Source of the DNA: Pisaster brevispinus
Taxonomy: Eukaryota; Echinodermata; Asteroidea; Forcipulatida; Asteriidae
DNA: 64,000 bases
Assembly (NCBI GenBank): GCA_023634235.1
Contig: JAMKCF010000001.1
Coordinates: 14,084,258 to 14,148,257, forward strand
Direction: 5' to 3'
In this document: positions 1-10,688 of the stretch, in pieces
Numbering within the stretch: position 1 is the first letter of the stretch
Layout of the letters: each line of letters opens with the position of its first letter
Program-made: the position numbers and the translations under genes
The notes under the pieces: generated by a model
What the model saw: only the letters and a program-made list of their open reading frames with translations
What the model was told of the DNA's origin: nothing
Database searches by the model: none

Positions 1-166
1 CTGCTGGCTGTAAACATGTATCAAGTGGGATTCCACGCAAACGATCCTCATCAGTTTCCTCATCACTGTCATTCCTACCAACTACTCCGTCATCACTTTC
101 TGCACTTACTGCAACATCCTCTAATAATGGATCTTCCCAATCAGTGTTAATTTCAATACCTTGATA

Positions 167-1063
167 CTACACGTTATTATGTTTTAGGTAATGCAATGCA
201 TTCTCTACATTTTTCTTGTTGACAAACTCATACTGATAATGTCCACGGTAAGTCAGCTTTCTCTTTAATTTCACTCTAATCATCTGATCATCATTCCTAC
301 TTCTTGGTAATGACTTTACAGTTTCTGTTACATTGGATGGTACACATACAACTGGTCCCCTGACACCATGCTGTCCTCCTTTAGGTAATGCTATCATTCT
401 AATGAATGGGATATTTATTGCAATCAAATGTTTTTCTAAACCATTTAAACAATCTAACTGCTGTGGAATATCTGTGAGTGTTAAATTATTGACATACGCT
501 TCTGCTGGAAAGTCATTATTGAGTAGTTTCCTATGACATGTGTAGCATATCCAAAAGCATGATCTGCTGGACTTTAAAACAGGACAACTTGATAGACAAT
601 TTCGACTACAAGTATGGACATAATTTGCAGATAAAATACTGGAGTCTCTGTATTTCTCTTGTTTACATTTCAAAACCTGTTTCCGAAAGAGAAGTTTAAG
701 ACAAACAGCACAAACATATTCAGGTCCTTGTGAAATTTCTTTCCTAAACATCTTTGTCACATGACTAATACTGACTGTCTGTTCCTTTCTATTCAAGGCA
801 CGCTTGCGATTGTTATTAATCATATTTTCCTTATAAGCTTTATTTGTGTGATATTTTTGCTTTCCGTACTGGATTATTTTTTTCTTGTAAGAACAATTTA
901 AGTGATACTTTCTTTTACTATTCTGAATAAGTGCACTTTTGTATATTTTATTCTGATATTTGGCTTTATTGTATTTGAGCAGTCTTTCCTTGAATCTAAC
1001 ATTGTTACGATATTTAGATTTGCTGAAGTTAATGACTGTGTCTCTAAATCTAGCATCCTTACA
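167..1063 (-). pseudogene. Helitron copy 1: Rep N-terminal Cys-rich (DUF6570-like) fragment
   Basis: The frame is open from just below the TAA at 1064-1066 to a TAG at 167. The first part continues the Lys/Tyr-rich repeats. The second part is rich in paired cysteines (CAVC, then C..NC...CP, then CYTC) and ends in a segment with [12 protein letters not shown] and [13 protein letters not shown]. This matches the copy 2 Rep ORF (residues about 393-560) closely and resembles the DUF6570 region that precedes Helitron Rep domains. The terminal TAG replaces a TGG (Trp) codon present in copy 2, so the stop is a point nonsense change and not a natural end. The HUH nuclease itself would lie outside the window. 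Confidence 0.75.
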
Positions 1064-1066
1064 ATA

Positions 1067-2119
1067 TTAAGATTTGCTAAAGTTAATCAGTGTGTCTCTA
1101 TATCTAACATCGTTGCAATATTTAGATTTGCCTTTGTTAATTAGTCTCTCTCTATAGTTAGCATTGTTTGCGTATTTTGATTTTCCATCACTAATAAACG
1201 TTTCTCTAAATTGAGCATTTTCTTTGTACTTTTTGTTACTTTTCATTCTCACACTGTCTCGGTACTTCTTTTTCTTACCTAGAGCTATTTCATCTTTCAT
1301 TTCCTGATATCTTGTTTTTTGAGCACTAAGTCTTCCCGATTTAAAACATACATTCTCTTGGTGTTTCATTTTCAACTTTTGTTTTATAATTTCAGCATTT
1401 TCTTTGTAATATTTCTTATTGTACTTTGATTTCTTTTGTTTGCATTCACCATTGCTATGTTTCGTTTTCTCACAATCCTTCTGTTTGGCTGTTTTACACT
1501 CTTTTTGTTTCATTTCTCTCTGCTGCACAGACTGTTTGTACTTTTCTCTAGCTTTCTCCCTAGCCAATTTTTGCTTTAATTTCAAGTTTACACGCTTTTT
1601 CCTTTTTGGTTTCACAGTTTTTGCTGTAACTTTGTTCACTACAGGTTTCAGACTATCATTATGTTTAAATCCTATGGCTTTATCACACTGCACTGTCTGT
1701 TTTGAAGATTTTTTTGGTTTTCCTTTCACATCACATAATTGCACAGTTATCTCAGCAACTGACAAAACAACATCATAATGAATTCTTCCTCTATGATACA
1801 AGTAAATTGCCATTCCTAAACTTGGACAGTTGTCAAAATAATTTGTAGAAAATCTATACCAATTATTTACATCATCAAATGTACATATGTCAACTTGCAA
1901 CATATCAACCATTGCCATTATTTCAAGCTCTGTTGCCCATGTTCCACTATCATACATCATTTGTGTCATTACATAGTCCTCCAGGCTAACAAATCCATCT
2001 CTCAAAACACATTGAAATTTACCTTGGTTTTTCAACAAGTGATCAACAGTAGCAATCCTCAACTTCATATGACTGTTTTCAGATCCCGATAGAGCATATG
2101 AAATTGCTCGGAAAAACAA
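1067..2119 (-). pseudogene. Helitron copy 1: OTU protease C-part plus Lys-rich repeats
   Basis: The frame starts inside an OTU cysteine protease domain (FRAISYALSG directly follows the active-site loop found in the next frame upstream) and continues through the rest of the OTU fold, including the HYDVVLS strand with the expected His. A long basic region ([22 protein letters not shown]) follows, and then 18-residue repeats of the type [19 protein letters not shown] at 1064-1066 replaces AAA of the repeat and ends the frame. No ATG belongs at the left edge of this ORF: it is the downstream half of a frameshifted gene. Compared with copy 2 it has fewer 18-residue repeats and only one unit of the NKVTAK repeat. 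Confidence 0.78.
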
Positions 2120-2571
2120 TTACCATCACCTCTAATCTTCTTCACATGATCAGGCTTTCCAATTACTGCACATTCTTCAGAGACAAAAGAAGACTTCAAA
2201 TGTGATTTTTCAATTTCAAGCTTATCACAAATACTCTGTTGAAACTCAAACGTGAGAGGAGTAAATGTCAACACATTTGGTCGAGATAGCCCAATGATTT
2301 CAATATCAAGACTTTCAGAACCCGTGCCAATATCTACATGTAGCACATCACCTTCATTGTCATGACTGTTCATTTTGTTACAATTCAAGCTCCCAACATC
2401 AGAACTGTTACTCCCATCATCTACACTATTTCCAAGTCTACAAGTAGAAGCACTTTCTGATTGATCCTCCTCCTCAAGAGTCAAATCCACAACATCATCT
2501 TGCAACATATCCATACTCCAGTCCTTACAATCATCAACTACACTATCAGTACAAGTATGTTTGGCTTGCAT
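2065..2571 (-). pseudogene. Helitron copy 1: acidic linker and OTU active-site loop
   Basis: This frame holds an acidic Ser/Asp-rich linker (DVVDLTLEEEDQ, which also resembles a SUMO-interaction motif) and ends in the OTU active-site signature GDGNCF. It then runs out of frame because the T-run after the catalytic Cys codon has five T where six keep the frame. The next 1067-2119 frame resumes the OTU domain immediately. Copy 2 is broken at the same run, with seven T. The SUMO-interaction idea is inference from V-D-L-T-L followed by acidic residues. Confidence 0.72.
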
Positions 2572-2638
2572 ATGTTCCTGTGTACATGTTACAGCATTGT
2601 CGCTTATGCACAGATTGACACCAGTTATTTCAAACTGT

Positions 2639-3052
2639 TCATGACAGATTCATTGACTGAGCTAAATTGAGACAATACCTGTAAACACCATGCCATGAAA
2701 CTGCACGCATCATAATGCTTGTCCCATCTTGAACTCGACTGCCACGGACATTTCTAGAATGAGAATCAAACACATAATAAATACCATCTTGAGCAATCAC
2801 TGCAAAAGTGCTCCCATGAAAACATATGAAACATGCTTGGTATATCTGAATTGTTTGTTCTACAGCTTTTTTAAGTGAAATCATGTCATATTCTTCTAAA
2901 CTTGGATCATTTTCATTAAACGTTCCAGTCACAGGTTCCCCGTAATTCATACTGAAGTTGCTTTCATACACATTTAAATCGGTTGGTAACTCACTAACAA
3001 GCAGATATCCATTACTCATGGTTGAACTTCTCTGTAAAAAAACATAACTCAT
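2639..3052 (-). pseudogene. Helitron copy 1: C76-like peptidase region, His half
   Basis: The frame includes an acidic loop, CFICFHGSTFAVI and then YYVFDSHSRN with a following G..VQDGTS segment. An Asp-Ser-His in such a strand, with an upstream Gln-Cys (see 3012-3584), recalls the catalytic His/Asp region of papain-like ubiquitin proteases of the peptidase C76 (herpesvirus tegument) type. The assignment is from motif memory, not a search. A 2-bp deletion separates it from the preceding frame and a 5-bp deletion near 2640 from the following one. Both are visible by comparison with copy 2, where the region is one open frame. Confidence 0.6.
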
Positions 3053-3584
3053 TACCAGTATTCAGCACATTGTCCATTTCATTCTTTTGCCAATATTTCA
3101 AACACTTTGTCTGACTTCTCATAATAGCACTAAGGCTCATTGCCACACATTGCTTTCCACTGTTCCTTCCAAATCTAACATCACCTTGATGACAACTGCC
3201 TTGTACAACCAATGTTTGATCAATTACCTTATGGTTACTATTAACAGTTTCACATTTCATTTTGGCAGGTTTCAACTCACATGCATCTTTGAATGTCATT
3301 TTGTGGCTCTCATTGTTTGTATGTGTATCAGCCTTTCTCTTCGATGTGTGTCTAGGACATTCTTTTATATTGTTGTATCTTTCTCTATGATTCACTGTTT
3401 CCATCTGCTTTTTAGATTTCTTCGGCCAAACTTCAATCACATCAAATTCACATTCAGGTGCTTCTTTCTTGAGTGTAGTTTTTGGAGCATTACTGGTACT
3501 ACTCTGTGTTTTTGCTTTTACAGTCTCATTAATGAACAGCAACGATCTAGAATTTTGAGATCTTGTAACCATTTTTGGCGACAC
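3012..3584 (-). pseudogene. Helitron copy 1: linker plus C76-like peptidase Cys half
   Basis: A basic, Ser/Thr/Lys-rich linker is followed by FGRNSGKQCVAMSLSAI, which places a Gln-Cys at the start of a predicted helix, as in papain-fold deubiquitinases. In copy 2 the same residues sit about 130 residues before the DSH motif in an unbroken frame. Here the frame is lost after FFTEKFN because two bases are missing from the A-rich stretch at about 3030-3040. The start shown is not a real start; coding enters from 3646-4533 across an extra T at about 3670. Confidence 0.6.
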
Positions 3585-3645
3585 TTCAGATTGTGTTCTG
3601 TCACGTTCTTTGTCTTTAAACTTTGATTTACAGCTTACACTTGGC

Positions 3646-4533
3646 TTATCGGAGGAAGTTGAATTTGTTTTTTTTCTTTCTTAAGTTGTAACCACCAGTT
3701 TGTTTTCTCAATGACTGCTTACTTCTGTTCGGTTCAACATACCTGTGTTCTGCCAATGATGAGCTATGTATTCTTGCTTTCTTCTTTGCATCCATCTGAT
3801 CCATAAACCCATCAGTGAAATACTGGTCCATTCCATTATGTGCCAACTCAAAAATATTCTCATCTGTAGATATACCAAAGTTATGAAACAAAGTGTCACT
3901 GTAATTACCATGTCCGCATTTACAGCAAACCCAAGTGAATGTCTTACAAATCAAATGTTTCTCCATATCCAAAAAACCTGAACAACTAGTGTGAAACCAC
4001 ACACAACATTTATCACATTGCATCTTCCTTGTGCCACATTTATCAATTTTATCACAAAGCCAACAGATAGATGAATTGCCATGGTCTACAACTTTTAACT
4101 CCTGGAGTTTTTGTTTTCCAAATTCACAAGTCTTTCTCTTCTTACCAGCTTTTGACCTTATCTTGTCTTTCAATATATTTTTGACTTTCTTTGCTCTCCT
4201 ATCTTGATCTGCATTAATTATTTTGTTGATAGTTCTTCTTGTATGGCTAAATATGGTTTTCTTCAGTTCTTCATGTGTATGTCTATCAACCTTTTTCATA
4301 CGAACTTCTACAGATTTACCATTTTTGCGATAATTATACATCATGCGTTTCTTGGACTTTTTGGTTACTCTTGTGTGGCTCGGTACTGTGTATCCACTTG
4401 TTTGAATCTTCCTATTCTTTTTCTGGCGTTCGTGGCTCTTCTTACATGTACATATTTCAATTACTTTCCTTTTCAATGAACGAGGACACCTCTGCTTCAC
4501 TGGTACTACAAACATCACATTCATCTTTATCAT
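3646..4533 (-). pseudogene. Helitron copy 1: basic region with PHD-like zinc finger
   Basis: A strongly basic N-terminal half (KKSHERQKKNRK, KKRMMYNYRK) is followed by a PHD-type zinc finger: ICWLCDK, C-x2-C in MQCDKCC, then VWFHTSCSG and a final WVCCKC. The order C2-C2-H-C-C2 with the W-F-H-x2-C core fits PHD fingers, which usually bind histone tails. The frame ends at KKNKFNFLR because of an extra T in a T-run. Its first codons abut the LTR-like insertion at 4548, which separates it from the N-terminal frame at 5448-6209. Confidence 0.75.
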
Positions 4534-4547
4534 ACTTTTCTTATATA

Positions 4548-5466
4548 TGTGACAAGTATAAAGTAATACCCCCCTCCCCCACTTAAATAATTTCCTTAGA
4601 CATTCAATTTCCTTTTTAATGAATATTCATATCGTCGGGCGCCACCAACGGCGACCCCCTCCGTCATTATTCTCTGCGTCGAAGACGAACCAACATGATT
4701 GTAATTTCTCTTCGTCTTCTTTACAGGTAAAACAACCTTCTATTATTTTATTTTACTTTACTACCACTGCTCAGATTATCAACTAGTGCTCAATAATTTT
4801 GTCTCTTTCCATACCTAAACTTAACTTGACAGAGTTTGGTCAAATGTGTTATTTCCGTTGTTTAACTAGACGTATACCGTAATACATCGTAGTGCTACTT
4901 GATTGTTGTAGTAGAAGTGACACGAAGGTTTATGCTGTATAAATACTTATTGCCTTTGAGTTATAATTTTCCGATTTAGGTACAAGGTTCAATTGAGGTA
5001 CAAGACAACCTTCGATTAGTTATTTTTAAGGTTTAGAAAGGTTCTAGAAAATTAATTCGTTTGAAGGGTTCGGTCGCAAGATGGCGACCGACCAGGAGTT
5101 TAGGCGGGAAACACAGTCTTTATTTAAGAGTTAAATAGTTAAGTTATTTCCTATGGAGCACATAATGTTTATAAGTGTCGATGTTCCTTTCACTAGTACA
5201 ATTTATAAGTGAACACAAGGGATTTAAAATCAATCAATCGTTCATGGTATATTCTTTTAATAGATTGGTTCATTCCGTAATAGTGTAGTTATTTAATTTG
5301 TAAATAGTACTTTAATTCATTTTAGCCTCCGTCATTATTCTCTGCGTCGAAGACGAACCAACATGATTGTAATTTCTCTTCGTCTTCTTTACAGAATAAA
5401 CGTAATACCAGCCGTCAGATTCTCCTCGTATCCCTCATTTATTGGCCTCAAAGTCTGAGTGTCACA
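4548..5466. mobile_element. LTR-like insertion (solo-LTR candidate) inside Helitron copy 1
   Basis: Copy 2 gives the empty site. At 34240-34250 it reads straight from TTCTTA-TATA to CATGATG, while copy 1 has 919 extra bases flanked by TATA on both sides (4544-4547 and 5467-5470). The insert begins TGTGAC and ends GTCACA, so it has TG..CA ends with a 6-bp inverted repeat and a 4-bp target duplication, as LTRs of Ty3-type elements do. Because TATA is palindromic, a TA or AT duplication with a slightly longer inverted repeat is equally compatible. No protein is encoded. A TGGCGCCCGACG string, similar to a primer-binding site, occurs on the minus strand at about 4634-4645. The insertion cuts the Helitron polyprotein after GKHHVY. 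Confidence 0.72.
4658..5394 (+). repeat. 69-bp direct repeat pair inside the LTR-like insertion
   Basis: The 69 bases at 4658-4726 recur without visible change at 5326-5394 (start CCTCCGTCATTATTC, end CTTCTTTACAG). The 599 bases between them start with GTAAAAC and end with TTTTAG, so they have intron-like GT..AG ends, and both repeat copies end in a pyrimidine-rich CAG. The purpose is unknown. It could be an internal LTR duplication, a nested short terminal-repeat element or an intron-like insertion. Confidence 0.75.
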
Positions 5467-6209
5467 TATACATGATGCTTGCCAGTCTTCTCAAAAGTGC
5501 GATGACCTCTATGTCTTTCCATTTGGTACACATTTTGATTACTTTGATTCATATGTTTCCGAGGGCCAGTTTTGTGAATCTTAAATGGACTGTTCTCTCT
5601 CTGCTTTTCATCACTTCTGTCATAGCTTCTACAGTTTTGGAGACTTTTTCCTTGCCACTTAGGCTCAACATTGTCCTTACTCTTCTCAGGCCTCTCATTG
5701 TTTTCAACCTTATCATGCTCATAACTTTCCATCTTACCATTTTCATGACTTTGATTCTCAAGCTTCTCATCAATCTGATACTTCATATGATTTTCATGTT
5801 TCATATAACTTCTATCATCATTACAATGTTTATCAATCATATCATTACAACGTTCATCAATCATACCATTACAACGTTTATCAATCATATCATTACAACG
5901 TTCATCAATCATATCATTACAACGTTCATCAATCATATCATTACAACGTTCATCAATCATATCATAACAACTTTTTGGGCTGTCACTGATAGCCTGCACA
6001 TCTGCAAGTTTCTCAGTAACGTCCTCAAGCATAGACACTTGAGTACTTTGTGAAAAGGAAGAATAGATCACAGAAGAACAAACACAAGTGGAAAAAAAAG
6101 TGGTCAAGTCAGAAAGAAACACACATCTGTCAGAGAACATCCTTCCAGTCCACCTCAGACATCGCAAAGCCACCTCCTCTTCTCTCAAAGCTACATGGTA
6201 TTTCGGCAT
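5448..6209 (-). pseudogene. Helitron copy 1: polyprotein N-terminus with 8-residue repeats
   Basis: The ATG at 6207-6209 opens MPKYHVALREEEVALRCLRW. The upstream in-frame codons follow a splice-acceptor-like TTATTTTTCAG, so an intron probably ends just before it (exon edge 6215). After about 70 residues come six tandem copies of an 8-residue unit (C-N-D-M-I-D-E-R), then a hydrophilic Lys/Glu/Asn-rich stretch. The frame reads into the LTR-like insertion and stops there after VTLRL. This part of the frame is undamaged, whereas copy 2 has a nonsense codon and a 2-bp deletion in it. I do not recognise the N-terminal domain. Confidence 0.7.
5826..5972 (-). repeat. 24-bp coding minisatellite, six units (copy 1)
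   Basis: The plus-strand unit is TTCATCAATCATATCATTAC plus AACG (24 bp), repeated six times with small variants. Each unit encodes one 8-residue C-N-D-M-I-D-E-R block on the minus strand, so unit changes keep the frame. Copy 2 has twelve units at 34597-34890. Confidence 0.9.
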
Positions 6210-6215
6210 CTCGTT

Positions 6216-7939
6216 CTGAAAAATAACAGAACAAAACAAACCCAATATGTTAATGCATTGACTGTGTATTAAAAAAAATGTATATTTATGATGAAACAAC
6301 TATGAGAACTCAATCGCTATGGCCACAGTAATTCCAAATTGAAATTGGTTGCACTTCCATTGCATTGTTTGTAATTTTGTAATGTTCTGTTTATGTTTGC
6401 TAGCAAATAAAATGAAATACAGCACATCCAATTACAGACCAACATGCTGCATGCATTTACCCTGCAAGTGATGATATCACTTTGCCAAACAATACCCAAC
6501 AGAACAACAAAGATTATACTTACAAACAGGCAATTTGTAACCATTTCAACTCACTTGTCCAAACTGTGCAAAAAGCCACTATGGACTTAGACCTATCTTT
6601 TATTCAGTTTCAGTTAAAAAGATCACTATTTAAAATTATACAAAAACAAATGAAGGCCTATACTACTGCTCTTTATTTAAATAACATAAAAAGAAATGAC
6701 AGCTATACGATCATCACAAATTGCACAAACATTGGGAGTTCACACTCACAGGCCTACTACAGTAAAATAATTATTTTTCAAAATGTAAACAAAAACAACA
6801 TTTCTTAATAATTGTATTGAAAAAGTGAAAGCTTCCATGAAAGCTACACCTTTCAAGAAACACCTAAATGAAATAATGATAAATCCCCCAACTTTGTCAA
6901 AGATAAAATAACTATTGCACAAGTTTTGTTTTCTAGAAAAACTTGCTGCCTAATTATCAACCAAAAAAACCACTGACAAAGTCACAACGCACTGTCCATG
7001 CTGACTATCTAATCCAGATTGAGTACTTTAAGTTTCTAAAATCTAATCTTTATTTTAACTTGTGTCGGTCATGACGGTATGTCCAACTCTCAACCTAAAT
7101 AAAAGACTCAGACAACTGTTGACGTTACAAAATCACAACTAATAAACGAACAAAATACATAATACATGAACAATAAATGTAAAGTTTTCCAGAGAATTTT
7201 ACAATTATAAAGCTACATAAAAATAACTCCCATTAGGCCAATCCACTTTGTATCCTTGGCCAGCCCAAACACTTGTAAACTAAATGCAATCAACGTGTGA
7301 TGGGATGTTTTTAAAACATTTGCCATGCCAGCAGACGGGGTATCTACAAACATGACAAGTAACATTCGATCAGTTAGTTTCAACTATTGGAGCCCTGCCG
7401 GACCAAAACCACAACAGGCAAGGCAATTTGACAACAGCACACCCCCGCCCCCCCCCCCATACATGTGTTCAATTTCAAAGCATTCATATAAACGGAGAAA
7501 CCCTTCACTATGATATGAGTATGACTATGCCAGAAACACGAATAATGAAGATGATTTCCTACTCAAAGTCAACAATTTCTCTGAAAAGCTAAGAGGCTAT
7601 GACATCTGACAGATAAACAAAATCACACAAAAAGTATCACACAAAGAACGATCAAATTTGATTCACAAACAGCAGGAAAAAAACGAAAGCAAAACTCCAT
7701 CATTGGTTTTTAGATTCCCCAATTTTATGAGACTAAGCCTATGCTTTTCAGAGTTCAAGAAAACAAATTTGATTTCGTCTATCAATTACACGATTTACAA
7801 ATACATTCACATCAACTATAAAACACGACTAATATAGTTACTAATATATCCCTGATATAAATAACATGTATACAAACAACAAGCTAAACACATGAAAAAT
7901 ATTTACTCTTCTTCACACAAGTGCTGTAACATTATTTAC
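6216..7939 (-). other. Predicted 5'-leader intron of Helitron copy 1
   Basis: On the minus strand a donor CGAAG|GTAAATAA at 7939 and an acceptor TTATTTTTCAG ending at 6216 would remove this segment and join a leader exon (from 7940 upward) to the exon carrying the ATG at 6209. Both signals are preserved in copy 2 (36824 and 35116). The span has no long ORF and is AT-rich. A second donor-like GTAAGTATAA near 6520 is CTAAGT in copy 2. Splicing is inferred from sequence only. Confidence 0.4.
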
Positions 7940-8009
7940 CTTCGATTGGCAACTCAACTATGACTGTGTTTACACGAGGGATCAAGTAGATAGTTAATAA
8001 CGAACATTA

Positions 8010-8123
8010 GGCCGTGTCCGAAACGGCGACTTCGGCTAGAGCTACGGCTAGATTGCCCGCGTCTGCCTACTCTTCAACACTGGCAGACGCGCTGATCTAG
8101 CTGTAGCTGTAGCGGACACGGCC
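8010..8123. mobile_element. Hairpin MITE 'GGCCGTGTCCGAAA', copy in Helitron 1
   Basis: This is a short foldback element whose left arm (GGCCGTGTCCGAAACGGCGA, then CTTCGGCTAGAGCTACGG) is the inverse of its right arm, with a loop around CTTCAACACTGGC. Compared with the copy at 36895-37023, the right arm has lost 15 bases (CGAAGTCGCCGTTTC), so the hairpin is imperfect. A third family member is at 63406-63528. It has no coding capacity, and target duplications are not clear. Confidence 0.8.
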
Positions 8124-8389
8124 ATACTACTATGCTATGCTACAAAGTCTACGTACGCGACAATCCAGCCTCGTTTCCATTGATATACGACAACAACCTC
8201 GTTCCCAGTGGTGAACGCCATTTCCTTTTCGTCTTAGAATGCATTGGTCGATCATAGCCATCATAAGCCAACCTCGTTCCCAGGGGTGATCGATCTCGCC
8301 GCGCAATTTTTTTCCAGCATGCCTTGCTCGATCATAATGACGAGAGGTATCGATACGACGCACTGCCCATGGTAGTGAGGCTGATCATA

Positions 8390-8563
8390 GGCCCTTTTCG
8401 AAACGACTAGATTTGGCTTTGGATTCGGCTCTCAGGTTAGCTTTGCCCCGCCGGTTGTTTTGCCTATAGTGCGTGCTTCGGGTATACGCGCTCAGGGCTT
8501 CAGACGAAAGAACGGAGCCTCAAAGCCGAATCCAAAGCCGAAGCCGTGATTTCGAATAGGACC
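8390..8563. mobile_element. MITE 'GGCCCTTTTCGAAA' with ATA flanks, copy in Helitron 1
   Basis: This 174-bp non-coding element has imperfect terminal inverted repeats of about 40 bp (GGCCCTTTTCGAAAC / GGTCCTATTCGAAAT, then a shared GGCTTTGGATTCGGCT). ATA at 8387-8389 and 8564-8566 is a plausible 3-bp target duplication, as in PIF/Harbinger-type elements. It is present at the same place in both Helitron copies, so it inserted before they separated. Confidence 0.75.
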
Positions 8564-8572
8564 ATAGCCTCT

Positions 8573-8794
8573 GGAAATGTAGCCTTTAGTCAAGGCGCAC
8601 GCGGCACCCCCACATCAAACACGACCCCAGATATAGCGCACGAAAAAAACCAGCGCGAGCGCCCCCAGATGTCAAGCACGACCCCAGATACCACGCATGA
8701 AAAAAGACCAGCGCGAGCGGCGAAACCTAGCCGCGTGATATCTGGAGGTGCCGCCGCCGCCGCGTGCAACTTGATTAAAAGCTACTGGCAATGT
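8573..8794. other. CpG-rich inverted-repeat structure at the Helitron 5' end (copy 1)
   Basis: The left end (ATGTAGCCTTTAGTCAAGGC then GCACGCGGC) is an imperfect inverse of the right end (minus strand CAGTAGCTTTTAATCAAGTT then GCACGCGGC). The interior has two direct copies of an ACGACCCCAGATA motif. Its outer right edge coincides with the end of similarity between the two Helitron copies (8794 / 37691). It is therefore either the element's own 5' terminal structure or a third MITE sitting exactly at the end. I cannot decide from two copies. Confidence 0.55.
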
Positions 8795-9996
8795 AGTCTT
8801 GGTCCAAGACGTCACTATCTCATACTCGTAACGTAACGTGATAACCCTACAGAGGGCGCGCTTTTCTTCTTGAATTAATTTCGGTTGACGACTGTCTGTA
8901 GTAACGTCTTGGATATCTTGTTTAAGAAGGCGTGGCCAAGTTATTTCCATGAAGCATCAAGTCATGTTTTATTTATATTAGTGACTAAAATGACAAGCTT
9001 GCAAGAAAAGCAAGATAAGAAAGGTCACGAGGTCGTCGACACGATCGAGCATGATTGTATGCAGTATGCACGCGCACTCACGTTTTGATTGACCATGACT
9101 TCTTCATCGCTATCAACGCACTAAGCAAGTGATTCTGAAATTACTCAAGCTAAATTATATGATTGCAGTTGGTTAGGTTTATCGGTTGGTCATTGTTTAA
9201 TGGACGTTTGAATCTTGTACATTGCCGATGTCAGCCATGTAATTTTAGAAAAGGTTATCTTTGCATCTGAATTACGGTACTTATCATTCTACCATTCGAC
9301 ATGCCCTGAAAATAAACTATTGGCAATAACAATTCTACTTTGTTTACTGGTCCTTGCTCTATGCTTTTACCTTTCTTTGCAACTACACGAATGTAATGAG
9401 GACTTTTGTAATTTACTTATTTATCTTTTATAATATGTAGGTCTAATTCACAAAGAAAGAGGGTGAACTCTAGACTGTTTTGATCAGGGGGGGGGGGGGG
9501 GTTCGTATGTGATGGCCATCACTCCAACATGCTACTTTCAACAGTATTTTATAAGTTGCTGCATATCAGGAGCGTTTCAAATTCCGGGCACCAGCGTCGT
9601 TGTCTCAGTGTGTGTGTGTGTGTTGCTCTTTGCGGTTTTGACTGGCTTTTCAAATACCGCGCGCCCTGTGCATAGATATGATGCAGTTTCCTTTGCAAGG
9701 TCAAAGTGCATAAATAAATGTAATACGATTTTAGCCTGCCTATTTTTTACCGTACATGTACATGTACATGTACATGTGTGTGGAAATATGTTCATGCGTT
9801 ATCGTTTACCATTCCTTCATTCCTTCACTGTTCCTGTAAACCTTCAACAAACAAAGACTAAGTTAGCACTAGACACGTTTGGTAATTGTCAAAGACCAGT
9901 ATTCTCACTTGGCGTATCTCAACATATGCATAAAATAACAAATCTGTGAAAATTTGGGCTCATCGAAGTTGCTAGAAAATAATAAAGAAACATGAA
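8795..9996. other. Non-coding interval with simple repeats
   Basis: No supportable gene. It holds a G14 run (about 9487-9500), a TG microsatellite (about 9608-9621) and a tandem GTACAT run (about 9751-9775). Reading frames through it are low-complexity or shadow frames. Beyond the end of Helitron copy 1 there is a short palindrome CTTGGTCCAAG at about 8799-8809. Confidence 0.6.
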
Positions 9997-10230
9997 ACAC
10001 CCTTTAAAGATTTGTTTTCATTGACTCTCAAATTAGAGCAGATGTAACATTTTCAAGATTCCGCGTACATTTTTCTGTTTGTGTTTGCATGTACTTGGAA
10101 AGAAAGAAACAATGAAGCTCATTTCCCTGCAAACGAATATTTCGGAGTTCTGTGAACTTATTAAAGCAAATATTTCTATGATTAAACTAGTGCCGAATTT
10201 TTGTTTGACTTTTTCAAACGTAATCCTATG
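9997..10230 (+). repeat. Dispersed repeat, copy A (pair at 47865-48110)
   Basis: About 230 bases (from TTTAAAGATTTGTTTTCATT to TTTGACTTTTTCAAACGTA) recur with a few small indels at 47865-48110. Bases just upstream (9918-9990, ATATGCATAAAATAACAAA..) also have a diverged relative at about 40575-40640. No ORF or terminal structure was seen. Confidence 0.8.
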
Positions 10231-10688
10231 ATATGGTAAATAATACAAAATTATACCCTTAGAATTGCAAAGTAACGATAAAACCTTATTTACGTGCAAA
10301 CTATTTAAAGATTATTCACACGAAAACAACAAGTTTGTTTTTGTTGCTTCAAATTTTCTTTTTTAAGTTTGCTGAAAAGATAAATAATAGAGCATCAATT
10401 TATTGAATAACAAGCAAATGTGAAATTTTGCCATTAAATGTGAAGGTGTTTTGGTAGGTTGTTAGATATTGGCAAGTTCTTGTAAAATTTAAAATAACGT
10501 CATGATGACGTCATCACATGATTTTTAAAGATTGTTTTCACTTTGCACGTTTTAGTCATAAATTGCTTACAGAACGAGGTATAAACCAAATTCTTTTTTG
10601 AACAAGCTAAATACGTCATATCTGCTTTAAAACACAAATCTTTCGTATTCAGTTGAATAATTTGAAAAAGTTATGGCGAAACAGCTTG

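Larger units (their letters stand above)
1..8794 (-). mobile_element. Helitron (Helentron-like) copy 1, cut by window edge
   Basis: This segment is closely similar, over almost its whole length, to the right-hand part of 24645-37691, in the same orientation. Its 3' half (most of Rep, helicase, endonuclease) lies beyond the left edge. Similarity stops at 8794 here and at 37691 in copy 2, which marks the 5' end of the duplicated unit on the minus strand. Coding runs from about 6209 down to 1 in broken frames. The 5' leader (about 6216-8794) holds an inferred intron and three hairpin elements. Damage specific to this copy: two nonsense codons (near 1064 and 167), a 5-T instead of 6-T run in the OTU codons (about 2111), 5-bp and 2-bp deletions (about 2640, 3035), an extra base in a T-run (about 3670) and an LTR-like insertion (4548-5466). 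It therefore cannot encode an intact transposase. Confidence 0.88.

Noticed and set aside
9508..9949. 146-codon ORF over the TG and GTACAT microsatellites
   Set aside because: Its residues are partly simple-repeat translation (VCVCVL, HVHVHVHV), and the opposite strand is also open.
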